From assembly GCF_041435055.1 (NCBI RefSeq), contig NZ_CP108003.1, forward strand, positions 186,001 to 250,000: DNA of 64,000 nucleotides, read 5' to 3'. Source of the DNA: Streptomyces sp. NBC_00341 (GTDB taxonomy: Bacteria; Actinomycetota; Actinomycetes; Streptomycetales; Streptomycetaceae). The translations under genes and the position numbers were made by a program. This document shows positions 46,575 to 55,677 of the stretch, piece after piece (position 1 is the first letter of the stretch; the number at the start of each line of letters is the position of its first letter). Below the pieces are notes generated by a model that saw only the letters and a program-made list of their open reading frames with translations, searched no databases and was not told the origin of the DNA.

Positions 46575-47771
46575 GTGATCACCATGCCAATGGGATACTT
46601 AGTGACGACGGTGATCGTCGCCTGGTGCACGTTCTTCGCCGTTGTCGCACCGCGCCGCCCCCAGCCTCTGGCGAGCATGAGTTTCTGGTTCGGCCTGATC
46701 CTCAACGAGGTGCCGTTCCTGGGCATCTACGTCCTGGTGGCATCCACGGCCCTGGCCGCCGCCCAGGGCGATCTGGGATCGACGGGCGCCAAGGTGACAG
46801 CCGCGGTGGCCGCCCTTGCCGCCATCGGCCTGGCCGTCTCCGCCTGGCGGGGGGTGCGCTCGGACCAAGTGGTCGAAAAGGCCCTTGAGGACGGGCTCGG
46901 GACCAGTTGGCGGAATCGCGTGAGGATACCGCTGCGCCGCCACCGGCCCTGGGCCCTCATCCTGCTGCTGCCGGGCTCCATGCGACGGCGTGACGTGGAA
47001 CGGATCCGCAACATCAGCTACGGGGACGCCGGGCGCCGGAATCTCCTCGACGTCTACCGTCGCCGCGACGCGCCGGCGAACGCGCCGGTCCTGATCTACT
47101 TCCACGGCGGCCACTACACCAGCGGTGCGAAGAGCCGCGAGGCACGGCCCCTGTTGAACCGGCTGGCCGGCCAGGGGTGGGTGTGCATCAGCGCCAACTA
47201 CCGTCTGCGGCCCCAGACCACGTTCCCGGGCCACCAGATCGACGCCAAGAAGGTCATCGCCTGGGCCCGCGAGCACGGTTCCGAGTACGGCGCCGATGCG
47301 TCGAGACTGTTCGTGGCGGGCAGCTCCGCCGGATCCAACATCGCGGGCCTGTGCGCGCTCACGCCGAACGATCCGATGTTCCAGCCCGGATTCGAGTCGG
47401 CCGACACCTCGGTCACCGCGGCGATCTGCTTCTACGGCTTCTACGGCCACTACTTCGGCGCCCCGCCGGACGAGCCGCCGCCCCCGCTCCAGCCACAGGG
47501 CTACATCCACCCCGGTGCGCCGCCCTTCTTCGTCGCTCACGGCACCAGGGACGCGCTGGGGACTGTCGAGGGCGCCCGGAACTTCGTCGCCCAACTGCGC
47601 CACGGTTCGGACAGCACCGTGGTCTACGCCGAACTCCCCGGCGGGCAGCATGCTTTCGACGTCTTCCACTCCCCGCGCTTCGAGGCCGTCGTGGACGGCG
47701 TCGAAGCCTTTGCCGCCTGGGTCCTGACTACTCCGCAGCACACTCCTGACCCAGCCCGCGAGGTGTACTGA
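46575..47771 (+). CDS. Membrane-anchored alpha/beta hydrolase (esterase/lipase family)
   Basis: A protein of about 398 residues. The first 100 residues carry three hydrophobic segments (YLVTTVIVAWCTFFAVV, the FWFGLILNEVPFLGIYVLV region and an Ala-rich helix). The rest is a hormone-sensitive-lipase-like hydrolase with FHGGHY (oxyanion hole), GSSAGS (nucleophile Ser), HGTRDAL (Asp) and GQHAF (His). GTG 46575 follows GAAGGG closely; ATG 46584 is the alternative. It is divergent from the acyltransferase gene. It could trim an ester from the product at the membrane, or be an unrelated arm gene at the cluster edge. Confidence 0.75.
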   Translation: MITMPMGYLVTTVIVAWCTFFAVVAPRRPQPLASMSFWFGLILNEVPFLGIYVLVASTALAAAQGDLGSTGAKVTAAVAALAAIGLAVSAWRGVRSDQVVEKALEDGLGTSWRNRVRIPLRRHRPWALILLLPGSMRRRDVERIRNISYGDAGRRNLLDVYRRRDAPANAPVLIYFHGGHYTSGAKSREARPLLNRLAGQGWVCISANYRLRPQTTFPGHQIDAKKVIAWAREHGSEYGADASRLFVAGSSAGSNIAGLCALTPNDPMFQPGFESADTSVTAAICFYGFYGHYFGAPPDEPPPPLQPQGYIHPGAPPFFVAHGTRDALGTVEGARNFVAQLRHGSDSTVVYAELPGGQHAFDVFHSPRFEAVVDGVEAFAAWVLTTPQHTPDPAREVY

Positions 47772-47960
47772 TCACGAGCGCCGCTGACACGGCGGCCTTG
47801 ATCAACGGCGCAATGCCCGGCTGAGGACCGTGGGCGGGAGCGCGATGGCGAGCGTGGCGGACGACCCGTGCTGCGCCGCCGGTCCGCAATGTCCGCGTGC
47901 GCAACCGGTGCGAACGCCGCGACCGAGTGTGCGCCGATCGGCGGCAGCGTCCCCGAATGA

Positions 47961-47988
47961 GTTAAAGGAGCGGGTTAAAGATTAGGAT
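47961..47988 (+). promoter_or_regulatory. Probable tap-tpg promoter with GTTAAAG direct repeat
   Basis: Two GTTAAAG copies (47961-47967 and 47974-47980) lie 13 bases apart just before a -10-like TAGGAT at 47983-47988; the tap GTG follows at 48021. The rest of the 249-bp gap from 47772 shows no gene. Confidence 0.4.
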
Positions 47989-48020
47989 AAGGGCTGTAGC
48001 GTCCGGGCTGGAGGTAGGCA

Positions 48021-50165
48021 GTGGCATCCGAGGAAGAGCTGTTCGCGAACATCGACGCATTGCTGGACGAAGAGCCGCAGCTCCCGCCTCCCGCGGAGCG
48101 GGCCCGCCTCCGGGAGGCCGCCGGCATCACCCAGGCCCGCCTCGCGACAGCGCTGAAGACCACGACGCAGTCGGTCAAGAACTACGAGAACGGCCGCTCC
48201 GAGCCGCGGTCGCCGCGACTGGAGGCCTACCAGCGGCTGCTGAACGGCTGGGCGGCGAAGTACCCCGTCCACAGCACCCCCACCCCTCGGCCCACCCGCG
48301 CCCCTCAGTCCGCCCCACCGCCGCAGCAGCCGCCCGCACCGCAGTCCGCCGTACCGGCAGCCGCGCCCGTCATGCCCATCGCGGCTCCTGCGCCGGAACG
48401 GCCCGCCCGTACGGCTGGGGCCCCCACGGCGGCTCCGGCTGCGGCCCCTGCGGCGGCCCCGCGGCGCCCGGCTGCGAAGAAGGCGGCGCAGCCCGCCCAG
48501 GACCCGCGCTTCCCGCACGGCCCGCTCGCCGTACTGGACGGCGACGGCTCCGCGTACGGCGCCGACGGCATCGTGCTCGACTGCCCCGCCCGCACGGTCC
48601 CGGAGCTCGTGGAGTGGACGCTCGGTGAATCCGGTCTCGGCGCGGCGAGGCTGAACCGCTACGGCAAGGACTCCGACCCGCTGATCGCGCTCACCGCGAC
48701 AGCCGCCGTGAAACTGGGACTGCCGGAGCACCTGGAGGGCCACGAACAGCGCCGCTCCCTGCGCCTGCCCGAGGACCACCCCGTGGTCAAGCAGATCGCG
48801 AAGGCCAGATGGCAGCTCACCCGGCGCGGGTTCGGCCCGTGGGCCCGGATCTACCGCAAGGTCCAGGGCCGTGACCGGCAGTGCGTGCAGCTCGCGCTCC
48901 TGTCCTGGGACGCCCTCGACGAGCGGTCCTGGCCCGGCGTCACGGACATGGAACCGGCCGACATCGCCCGCGTCCTCGGTATCTACGCCCAGCGCGTCAT
49001 CACCCCGCGCGGTTCCACCGCGGTCTCCGGACTGGAACTGATGACAGCGCTGCGCCCGCCGACGAAGGCCGTACAGGACCCGGAGACCGGGAACTGGGTA
49101 TCCGGGTACAACGCCGGTTCCCTGGGGACGGAGCCGATGGACCCGGCGCCGCCGGAAGCCACCCCGGAACACCCCGTCGTCGTGAACAGCGGCTGGACCG
49201 GCGGCTTCCTGAACGAGGAGGCATACCAATGGGTGCGGCCGGTGGACTCCCTCACCGACGAGGAGTGCACCCTGCCGTACGCGGTCGGCCTCGACCTCAA
49301 CACGGCGTTCCTCGCCGCCGCGGCCCGCCTCGTTGTCGGCCTCTCCGCCCCCGACCACTTCGACGCCCCGAAGTTCAACCCGAAGATCCCCGGGAGCTGG
49401 CTGGTCGACCTCTCCCGCATCGAACCCGACCCGCGCCTGCCCAGCCCGTTCACCCCGGACGGAACCCGCCCCACGGGGCCGGCCTGGTACCAGACCCACA
49501 CGGTCGCCTACGCCCAGGAGCTCGGGCACGACGTGCACCCGATCGAGGCGTACCTGCGCCGCGAGACCGGCGCGTACCTCGACCCGTGGCACGACCGCCT
49601 CAAGACGGCGTACGTCGACACCCTGGCGGACCTGGGCGTCACCCGGGACCTGGACGACCGCCGGTTCCTGGCCGCGATGGAGCGGCACAAGCAGCTCGAC
49701 CCGGCCCTGGCCGCCGTCCTGTCCGCGATCAAGGCCACGGTGAAGGGCGGCGTCGGCAAGCTCAGGGAGCGCCCGCAGGGCAAGTCCTACAAGGAGGGCG
49801 ACCGGTGGCCCTCCCTGGAGCGGCCGACCTGGCGCCCCGACATCCGGGCCGCCGTCATCAGCAAGGCCCGGGTCAACATGCACCGCAAACTGCAGAACAT
49901 GGCCCGCATGACGGGCCTGTATCCGCTCGCCGTGCTCTCCGACTGCGTCGTCTACCCCTCGCCGGGCGACAGCCCGCTCGACTTCCTCCCCTACGCGGCG
50001 TCCGGCAAGCCGCAGCCCGGCGGCTTCCGCCTCGGCCCCACCCCGGGCCTGGCGAAGCTGGAGGGCGTCCAGTCGATGCTGTGGGCGGTCGACCTGATGG
50101 AGAAGGACCTCAACCCTGCCCGCCACATCAAGGGCGGCGACGCCGTCCTGGACGAAGGGGAGTAG
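48021..50165 (+). CDS. tap: Telomere-associated protein Tap
   Basis: A 714-residue protein encoded next to tpg, as in Streptomyces telomere operons (S. coelicolor Tap is about 739 aa). The N-terminus has an XRE-type helix-turn-helix (REAAGITQARLATALKTT), then a Pro/Ala-rich linker (about residues 85-155). The conserved Tap body follows (DPRFPHGPLAVLDGDGSAYG, and WARIYRKVQGRDRQ, RVNMHRKLQNMARMTG further on). Tap binds the 3' telomeric overhang and recruits the terminal protein to the replicon end. The GTG start has GGAGG six bases upstream. It indicates a linear replicon. Confidence 0.9.
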   Translation: MASEEELFANIDALLDEEPQLPPPAERARLREAAGITQARLATALKTTTQSVKNYENGRSEPRSPRLEAYQRLLNGWAAKYPVHSTPTPRPTRAPQSAPPPQQPPAPQSAVPAAAPVMPIAAPAPERPARTAGAPTAAPAAAPAAAPRRPAAKKAAQPAQDPRFPHGPLAVLDGDGSAYGADGIVLDCPARTVPELVEWTLGESGLGAARLNRYGKDSDPLIALTATAAVKLGLPEHLEGHEQRRSLRLPEDHPVVKQIAKARWQLTRRGFGPWARIYRKVQGRDRQCVQLALLSWDALDERSWPGVTDMEPADIARVLGIYAQRVITPRGSTAVSGLELMTALRPPTKAVQDPETGNWVSGYNAGSLGTEPMDPAPPEATPEHPVVVNSGWTGGFLNEEAYQWVRPVDSLTDEECTLPYAVGLDLNTAFLAAAARLVVGLSAPDHFDAPKFNPKIPGSWLVDLSRIEPDPRLPSPFTPDGTRPTGPAWYQTHTVAYAQELGHDVHPIEAYLRRETGAYLDPWHDRLKTAYVDTLADLGVTRDLDDRRFLAAMERHKQLDPALAAVLSAIKATVKGGVGKLRERPQGKSYKEGDRWPSLERPTWRPDIRAAVISKARVNMHRKLQNMARMTGLYPLAVLSDCVVYPSPGDSPLDFLPYAASGKPQPGGFRLGPTPGLAKLEGVQSMLWAVDLMEKDLNPARHIKGGDAVLDEGE

Positions 50166-50169
50166 CGCC

Positions 50170-50724
50170 GTGAGGGAGATCGACGACGCCATCGAACGCG
50201 CCGACCGGGAAGCCTTCACCCGGGAACCGCCCAAGACCCTCAAGGGCCGCATCAACTACCTACTGCGGCAGTTGGGCACCGCCAGGGCCGTCGCGGCGGA
50301 GCTCGGCATCACGGCCGACTCCGTCAACCGCTACCGGCGCGGCGCCCGGAAGAACCCGCCGAGGAACATCGCCCTGAAGATCGAGGAAGCCGTCCTGTCC
50401 CGCTGGCAGCCCCAGGTCCGCAAACGCCGGCACCAGCAGGCCGCCACCACGGGAATCACCGTGGAGACCCGGGCCCGGTTCGGCTACACCGCCCCCATCG
50501 GCACCACCGACGACGGCCGCTTCCGCCGCCTCACGGTCCGTCTGCCCGGCAGCTACGCGCAACGCCTGTTCGACGCCCGCGGCGCGGGAGCCGACGACCA
50601 GGAGATGCGCGGAATCATCGCCGACGGATTCCGGAACATCTATTTCCAGGACGGCGGTGTCCGCGCCCAGGGACTGTCGGACGTGGAGATCAACGACATC
50701 GATTACCTGGACCTGGATTACTGA
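50170..50724 (+). CDS. tpg: Telomere terminal protein Tpg
   Basis: A 184-residue protein, exactly the size of Streptomyces Tpg. It has the helix-turn-helix TARAVAAELGITADSVNRYRRG near the N-terminus and the conserved C-terminal IIADGFRNIYFQDG. Tpg is covalently attached to the 5' ends of linear Streptomyces DNA and primes end-patching synthesis. It starts at GTG four bases after the tap stop, so the two are co-translated. Confidence 0.92.
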   Translation: MREIDDAIERADREAFTREPPKTLKGRINYLLRQLGTARAVAAELGITADSVNRYRRGARKNPPRNIALKIEEAVLSRWQPQVRKRRHQQAATTGITVETRARFGYTAPIGTTDDGRFRRLTVRLPGSYAQRLFDARGAGADDQEMRGIIADGFRNIYFQDGGVRAQGLSDVEINDIDYLDLDY

Positions 50725-50754
50725 ACGGAGACCAGCACACGATCTCGACGTCCC

Positions 50755-50771
50755 CAAGGGATTGTCCCTTG
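50755..50771. terminator. Terminator-like hairpin after tpg
   Basis: CAAGGGA-TTG-TCCCTTG, a perfect 7-bp stem with a 3-base loop, lies between convergent tpg and araC-type genes. Confidence 0.5.
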
Positions 50772-50776
50772 ATCAG

Positions 50777-51640
50777 TCAGGCCTCCCGTTCCACCGGCAG
50801 CCACAACTCGGCATCCGCCTCGCTGCCGTCCGCCGACATCCGCGTACGAAGGATCTCCGGCCCGGGGCGGCTCCGGTACGGGTTCGACGGGAACCACTCG
50901 GTGAACACATCCCGCCACAGCGCCTGGATCGCCTCCGGCGCCGGCCCCGAGGTGGTGAAGACCGCCCAGGTACCGGCCGGCACCGGCAGTGTGGCCATGC
51001 CCTCCGGCGCGGACGCCAGGGTGACGACCCCGTAGTAGTAGTCGAGGCAGGTACCCTCCGCCCGGCCGGGATCGAGGCCGTCGCAGACCGCGAGGATGCC
51101 GTGCGGCTCCTGGTCGGACAGCTTCTCCAGCAGCTCCCTCGCCCGGTCGCCGGTCCCGCGGACGAAATCGATGATCGCCCGGTTGGGCCCCGAGTGCACG
51201 AGCGGCACCCGGGCCTTCGCCCCGACGACGGTGAACTCCGGCTTGTGCACCACGCGGTAGCGCATGCTGCCGCTCCCCTCGACGATGAGGCGGAACGTCA
51301 TCCGGGGCTGCGAGCTGAGCGCCGCGCCGGTGCGCCGTGCCTCGCCGGGTCCGACGCCGTGCACCGTACGGAACGCCCGCGCGAACGCCTCTCCCGAGCC
51401 GTATCCGTACCGCACCGCGATCTCCAGCAGCGTCCGCTCACCGGCCAGTACCTCCGCGCCCGCGACGGTCAGCCTCCGGCGCCTGATGTACTCCGACAGC
51501 GGCATCCCCGCGAGCGCCGAGAACATCCGCCGCAGGTGGTACTGCGAGGTGGCCGCGACCCGTGCCAGCTCGCCGACGTCGATGGAGCCGTCGAGCTGCC
51601 GCTCGATGTGCTCCATGGCCTGATTGAGCCGCTCCAGCAC
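50777..51640 (-). CDS. AraC-family regulator with GyrI-like effector domain
   Basis: A 287-residue regulator. The N-terminal AraC HTH pair (DVGELARVAATSQYHLRRMF and LLEIAVRYGYGSGEAFARAF) is followed by a GyrI-like small-molecule-binding domain (MRYRVVHKPEFTVVG through the C-terminal WLPVERE). The architecture is that of SoxS/Rob-like drug-sensing activators. GTG 51640 is selected because GGAGG lies five bases upstream. It is divergent from the PhyH gene (119 bp), which it may control. Confidence 0.85.
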   Translation of the reverse strand: MLERLNQAMEHIERQLDGSIDVGELARVAATSQYHLRRMFSALAGMPLSEYIRRRRLTVAGAEVLAGERTLLEIAVRYGYGSGEAFARAFRTVHGVGPGEARRTGAALSSQPRMTFRLIVEGSGSMRYRVVHKPEFTVVGAKARVPLVHSGPNRAIIDFVRGTGDRARELLEKLSDQEPHGILAVCDGLDPGRAEGTCLDYYYGVVTLASAPEGMATLPVPAGTWAVFTTSGPAPEAIQALWRDVFTEWFPSNPYRSRPGPEILRTRMSADGSEADAELWLPVEREA

Positions 51641-51759
51641 GCTCGCCTCCAAGATCCCGGACAGTGATTCAACCAGGCGCTGCCCGGCACACCACACCCG
51701 AGAAAAGCGGTGCGGCAAGTGTCGGGTGACCGGGGCGGACGGTGCGGCACGCTGGCGGC

Positions 51760-52542
51760 ATGGACGACACGACCTTGGTATCCCGCTTCCTCCGCGACGG
51801 CTTCGTCAAGCTGGAGGGCGCCGTCGCACCCCGCGTGGCCGCGAGCTGCGCACGGCTGCTGTGGCGGGAGACGGGCTGCGACCCGGACGACCCGGTGACG
51901 TGGACACAGCCCGTGCACTGGGTCGGCGGGATGGCCCAGGGGCCGTTCGCCGCCGCCCCCAACTCCCCGGCCCTGCACCGGGCGTACGACCTGCTGGCCG
52001 GGGCGGGGCGCTGGGAGCCGCGTTACTCGCTCGGGACTTTCCCGCTGCGCTTCCCGCACGAGGAGGAGCCCGACGACGCGGGCTGGCACATCGAGGGCAG
52101 CTATGCGGTGGAGGGCGAGACCTGGCCCTTCACCAATCTCCGCTCACGCGGCCGGGCCCTGCTGATGCTGTTCCTCTTCAGCGAGGTGGGAGAAGAGGAC
52201 GCCCCGACCCGGATCCGGGCCGGCTCCCACCTCGACGTGCCGAAGGTGCTGGAGCCGTACGGGGAGGAGGGCGCGAACGGCCTGGCCATCGCGCCGGACC
52301 TCGTAGCGGCCTCCGCCCACCGGCCGCTCGCCCTCGCCACCGGCTCCCCGGGTGACGTCTTCCTGTGCCATCCGTTCCTGGTGCACGCGGCACAGCCGCA
52401 CCACGGGACGCGGCCGCGCTTCATGGCCCAGCCGCCGCTGATGCCGGCCGCGCCGTACGAACCGGAGCGGGCCGACGGCGCGTACTCACCGGTGGAGATC
52501 GCGATTCGTCGGGGCCTGGGACGGGACACCTCCGGCGACTAG
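51760..52542 (+). CDS. Phytanoyl-CoA dioxygenase (PhyH) family protein
   Basis: A 260-residue Fe(II)/2-oxoglutarate oxygenase-like protein. WHIEGSYA aligns with the HxD metal motif but reads HxE, and FLCHPFLVHAAQPHHGTRPRF contains the distal His and the Arg that binds 2-oxoglutarate. The Asp-to-Glu change may be tolerated or may signal altered activity. The start at ATG 51760 matches the conserved N-terminus. Its end overlaps the convergent MFS gene by 4 bases. The substrate is unknown. Confidence 0.78.
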   Translation: MDDTTLVSRFLRDGFVKLEGAVAPRVAASCARLLWRETGCDPDDPVTWTQPVHWVGGMAQGPFAAAPNSPALHRAYDLLAGAGRWEPRYSLGTFPLRFPHEEEPDDAGWHIEGSYAVEGETWPFTNLRSRGRALLMLFLFSEVGEEDAPTRIRAGSHLDVPKVLEPYGEEGANGLAIAPDLVAASAHRPLALATGSPGDVFLCHPFLVHAAQPHHGTRPRFMAQPPLMPAAPYEPERADGAYSPVEIAIRRGLGRDTSGD

Positions 52543-53816
52543 CGCGCCCCGTCATCGCCAGGCACATTCGCCTGCCGCCGGGCGGCAAGAACCACCAGGC
52601 CCCCGATGACCGCGAGGCTCATCAGGACCACACCGAATACCGTGGCACCAGCGGTCAGGCCCACCGCGTCACTCAGGTAGCCGGCGGACACGGGCAGCAC
52701 ACCGGCCAGAACGTAACCCCCCACGTTGAGCGCGGCATTGGCCTCCGCGAGACGCTGAGGAGGGACGCCGGAACTGAGCAGCGACAGGCCGCCGAGCTGC
52801 CCCAGCCCCTGGCCGGCCCCGGCGAGCAGCGCAGAGGCGAGGAGGACCGGCGCCGACGAGGCGTGCACGGCGACCACCAGCATGATCATGCCGAGCGCGG
52901 TGCTGCTCGCGCCGGCCGTGAGGATGGTGCGCCGGCGCAGCCGCCGGACGGCGAACTGCACGGCGGTGGCGGCGAGGAACATGGCGAAGGCCATGGCGCC
53001 GGCGGTGATCCGGCTGGTGGTGCCCAGCAGTCCCGAAAGGAGCGAGGGGCCCAGCGAGAGGACGAAGGAGGTGGCGGTGATGCCGGGTGCGAACACGGCG
53101 ATGCCCTGGATGAGCTGCCGGCCGTGGCCGCGCGGGACCGACGGCACCCGCACCCAGGCGCCTTTCGCGGGCGCCGCGGGGCGCCGGAGCGGCATGCGGA
53201 GCACGGCGGACACCGCGGTGAGGAGCAGCGCGGCCTCGACGGCGAAGACGGTGACGGTCGGCGCGGGCAGGGTCTCGGACAGGACACCGGCCAGGAACGG
53301 GCCGAGACCTGCGCCGAAGACCATCGCGCAGGAGGCGAGCAGGGCGCCGGTCCGCCTGCGTTCGTGACCGGCCACGTCGGTCACGGCCGCCATACCGGCG
53401 GAGACCACGGCGCCGACGGCGATGCCGGTGAACAGCCGGGCCACGATCAGCGCGGCCACACCGGTGGCCGTCGCGAAGATCAGGCACGCGACCATGGCGA
53501 GCCCGAGGGCGGGCAGCAGTACGGGCTTGCGCCCGATCCGGTCCGAGACGACACCGGATACGAGGAGCGAGCCGAGCAGCCCGACGATGTAGAACGCGAA
53601 AACGACCGTCAGGGTCCCCTTGGAGAACCCGATATCGCGCTGCCACAGCACGTACAGCGGCGTGGCCGCGTTCGAGAGGACGAAGACGGCCGTGACCGGC
53701 CACGCGGCCAGCCACACCCACCACAGCGGAGCACCGGCCCGCCCGCCGGGCCGCACCGGGTCACCTTGCCCCACCCCGACGGCAGCACGGACGGGCGCGT
53801 TACGGATCTCGGACAT
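52539..53816 (-). CDS. MFS transporter (12-TM drug-efflux type)
   Basis: A 425-residue membrane protein with about 12 hydrophobic segments. GVVSDRIGRKPVLLPALG is the MFS motif A between helices 2 and 3. The ATG at 53816 has AGGAGG upstream. It is divergent from an ArsR-type regulator across a 99-bp region with a perfect palindrome, the usual layout of a repressor-controlled efflux pump. Confidence 0.85.
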   Translation of the reverse strand: MSEIRNAPVRAAVGVGQGDPVRPGGRAGAPLWWVWLAAWPVTAVFVLSNAATPLYVLWQRDIGFSKGTLTVVFAFYIVGLLGSLLVSGVVSDRIGRKPVLLPALGLAMVACLIFATATGVAALIVARLFTGIAVGAVVSAGMAAVTDVAGHERRRTGALLASCAMVFGAGLGPFLAGVLSETLPAPTVTVFAVEAALLLTAVSAVLRMPLRRPAAPAKGAWVRVPSVPRGHGRQLIQGIAVFAPGITATSFVLSLGPSLLSGLLGTTSRITAGAMAFAMFLAATAVQFAVRRLRRRTILTAGASSTALGMIMLVVAVHASSAPVLLASALLAGAGQGLGQLGGLSLLSSGVPPQRLAEANAALNVGGYVLAGVLPVSAGYLSDAVGLTAGATVFGVVLMSLAVIGGLVVLAARRQANVPGDDGAR

Positions 53817-53836
53817 GGCTGTTCCTCCTGGCTCCG

Positions 53837-53853
53837 CTACAGTACGACTGTAG
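53837..53853. promoter_or_regulatory. Likely ArsR operator
   Basis: CTACAGT-ACG-ACTGTAG, a perfect 7-3-7 inverted repeat in the 99-bp divergent region between the MFS and ArsR genes. A related CAGTACGAT follows at about 53868. Confidence 0.6.
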
Positions 53854-53915
53854 TCGAACTTAGCAGGCAGTACGATGGAACTCGTACAGAGGAATCGAGC
53901 CACGAGGAGTCACTC

Positions 53916-54275
53916 ATGCCTCCGACCGAAACGGTGTTCCCGGAGCCACCCGGCCTGCCGTCACCGCTGCCGGAGCCGGCGGTCGAAGACCTGCGCCTGG
54001 AAACGGTCCTCGGCGCACTCAGCGACCCCTTGAGGCTGACGATCGTCCGCAAACTCCTCCTGGAATCGGAGCAGTTCGACCACCCCTGCGGCTGGTTCGG
54101 CCTCGACCGGCCCAAGTCCTCCCTCACGCACCACTTCAAGGCACTACGGGAGGCAGGGATCACCCGCCAGCGCCAGTACGGACTCGAACGCCGCAGCCAC
54201 GTACGCGCAGACGACCTCAACACCCGCTTCCCCGGCCTCCTCGACCTGGTCGCAGACTGGGCCCCCTCGGCGTAA
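53916..54275 (+). CDS. ArsR-family winged-helix regulator
   Basis: A 119-residue regulator with LGALSDPLRLTIVRKLL and the recognition helix region SSLTHHFKALREAGITRQRQYG. It has no CxC metal site, so it probably senses an organic ligand. ATG 53916 is preceded by GAGGAG. It likely represses itself and the divergent MFS gene through the palindrome at 53837. Confidence 0.87.
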   Translation: MPPTETVFPEPPGLPSPLPEPAVEDLRLETVLGALSDPLRLTIVRKLLLESEQFDHPCGWFGLDRPKSSLTHHFKALREAGITRQRQYGLERRSHVRADDLNTRFPGLLDLVADWAPSA

Positions 54276-54321
54276 CCACCGGCCAACCGGCGGTCGTGGC
54301 ACGGGACCCCGCTGCACACCC

Positions 54322-55656
54322 CTACTTGTGGTCACGGAGGAAGGCCGGGATGTCGGCCCGGGTCGGGTAGTCGGGCAGCGGTGCGGGCTTGTCCTGGAGG
54401 AATGCGGTGATGACGGCTGCTGCTCGTCGGTCGTTGCCACCCAGGCCGTTCCACATGTGGTGGCCGACACCGGGCATGTACTGGGTGCGCCGGATGGCGG
54501 GGTTGTCCGCGAGGACGGTTGTCTGCCACTGCCGGACCTGGGAGGAGCACTCGGCCATCATCAGCATCGCGGGTGTCCGGGAACGCCTCAACCGGGGGGC
54601 GATGGAGGGGGAGTCCTTGATCGTCTGCTGGATGCGGAGGCTGGCGGCGGCGCTGAAGGAGAAGTTCTGCTCCGTGTCCTCGACCGGGATGCGGTGCGCG
54701 TCCCGCGCGCAGTAGGCGGACGCGGTGTCGCTGCCGAGATCGGCGGCGGTGAAGGCGTTGTCGCCTTCTGCCTGTCCTACCAGCCCGTTGTCCGGGCTGA
54801 GCAGTCCGAGCCGCATGAGGCCGAAGGCGACCGCGTACCGCGGAACGCGTGTGGAGCGTGGTCCGGTCATGGCCGGTGCGATGCCGCGGGCCGATGGCCG
54901 GCCCTTCTGTCCGGCCATCCGGGCGGTGGGGCCGTCCATCGGGCCCGGCTCGGCGATGACCGCCCGGCGCAGGTGGTCGGCGACGGCCGGGTCGGCCAGC
55001 GCGCGGGTGAGCACGACCGCGCCCGAGGAGAAACCCAGTACGTCGGCGCGGCCCTTGCCGAGTTTGCCGACGAAGGCGCCGAGGTCATGGACGGACCGGG
55101 TGATCGAGTACTGGTCCATGGGCAGCAGGTCACTGCGTCCACCGCCGGCCTGTTCGTAGGCGTACACGTCGTAGCCCTGTCCCGCGAGCCGCTGCAGGAA
55201 GCGGTGGTCGAGCACTGAGATGCCGCGCACCGGGCCGCCGTTGAGGTAGACGAGCGGGACGCGTTGCCGGGGGCTGTTGCCGGCGGGCGGGTAGTGGTAG
55301 ACCGCGACCCGGCTGCCGGTGGACAGGCGCCAGTGCTCGGTGGTCACGAACGACAGGGCGGGCGGGTGGTGGCGCGTCGTGGAGACGGTGGGGACGCACA
55401 CCGACAGGGTCAGGGCCGCTGCTACGAGGACCGGCAGGAAGGGCACCATCCGTCCCCGCCAGGAGCGGCGGCGGCCTCGCCATATCGCCGCGGCAGCCGC
55501 GATCCCGACAGTCGCTGACCATGCGGCCAACCCCGATCCCGCACCGTCGGTGGCGGCGATCAGCGCCACGAAGACGGCGACCAGCCCCACTACCGCGGCG
55601 GTGGCCGCCAGCAGGCGGCCGACAAGGCGCAAGCAACGTATGACGGACGGTGGCAC
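54322..55656 (-). CDS. Membrane alpha/beta hydrolase
   Basis: A 444-residue protein with three hydrophobic N-terminal segments (LLAATAAVVGLVAVFVALIA, an Ala-rich WSATVGIAAAAAIW and FLPVLVAAALTLSVCV). A hydrolase domain follows, with VPLVYLNGGPVRG (oxyanion region), DVLGFSSGAVVLTRAL (Ser in GFSSG) and GVGHHMW (His). It may be a proline-iminopeptidase-like esterase facing outside the membrane. GTG 55656 is supported by GGGGAG. It is divergent from a TetR gene with paired operator repeats between them. Confidence 0.78.
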   Translation of the reverse strand: MPPSVIRCLRLVGRLLAATAAVVGLVAVFVALIAATDGAGSGLAAWSATVGIAAAAAIWRGRRRSWRGRMVPFLPVLVAAALTLSVCVPTVSTTRHHPPALSFVTTEHWRLSTGSRVAVYHYPPAGNSPRQRVPLVYLNGGPVRGISVLDHRFLQRLAGQGYDVYAYEQAGGGRSDLLPMDQYSITRSVHDLGAFVGKLGKGRADVLGFSSGAVVLTRALADPAVADHLRRAVIAEPGPMDGPTARMAGQKGRPSARGIAPAMTGPRSTRVPRYAVAFGLMRLGLLSPDNGLVGQAEGDNAFTAADLGSDTASAYCARDAHRIPVEDTEQNFSFSAAASLRIQQTIKDSPSIAPRLRRSRTPAMLMMAECSSQVRQWQTTVLADNPAIRRTQYMPGVGHHMWNGLGGNDRRAAAVITAFLQDKPAPLPDYPTRADIPAFLRDHK

Positions 55657-55677
55657 GGTGGGCTCCCCGAGTTTTGG

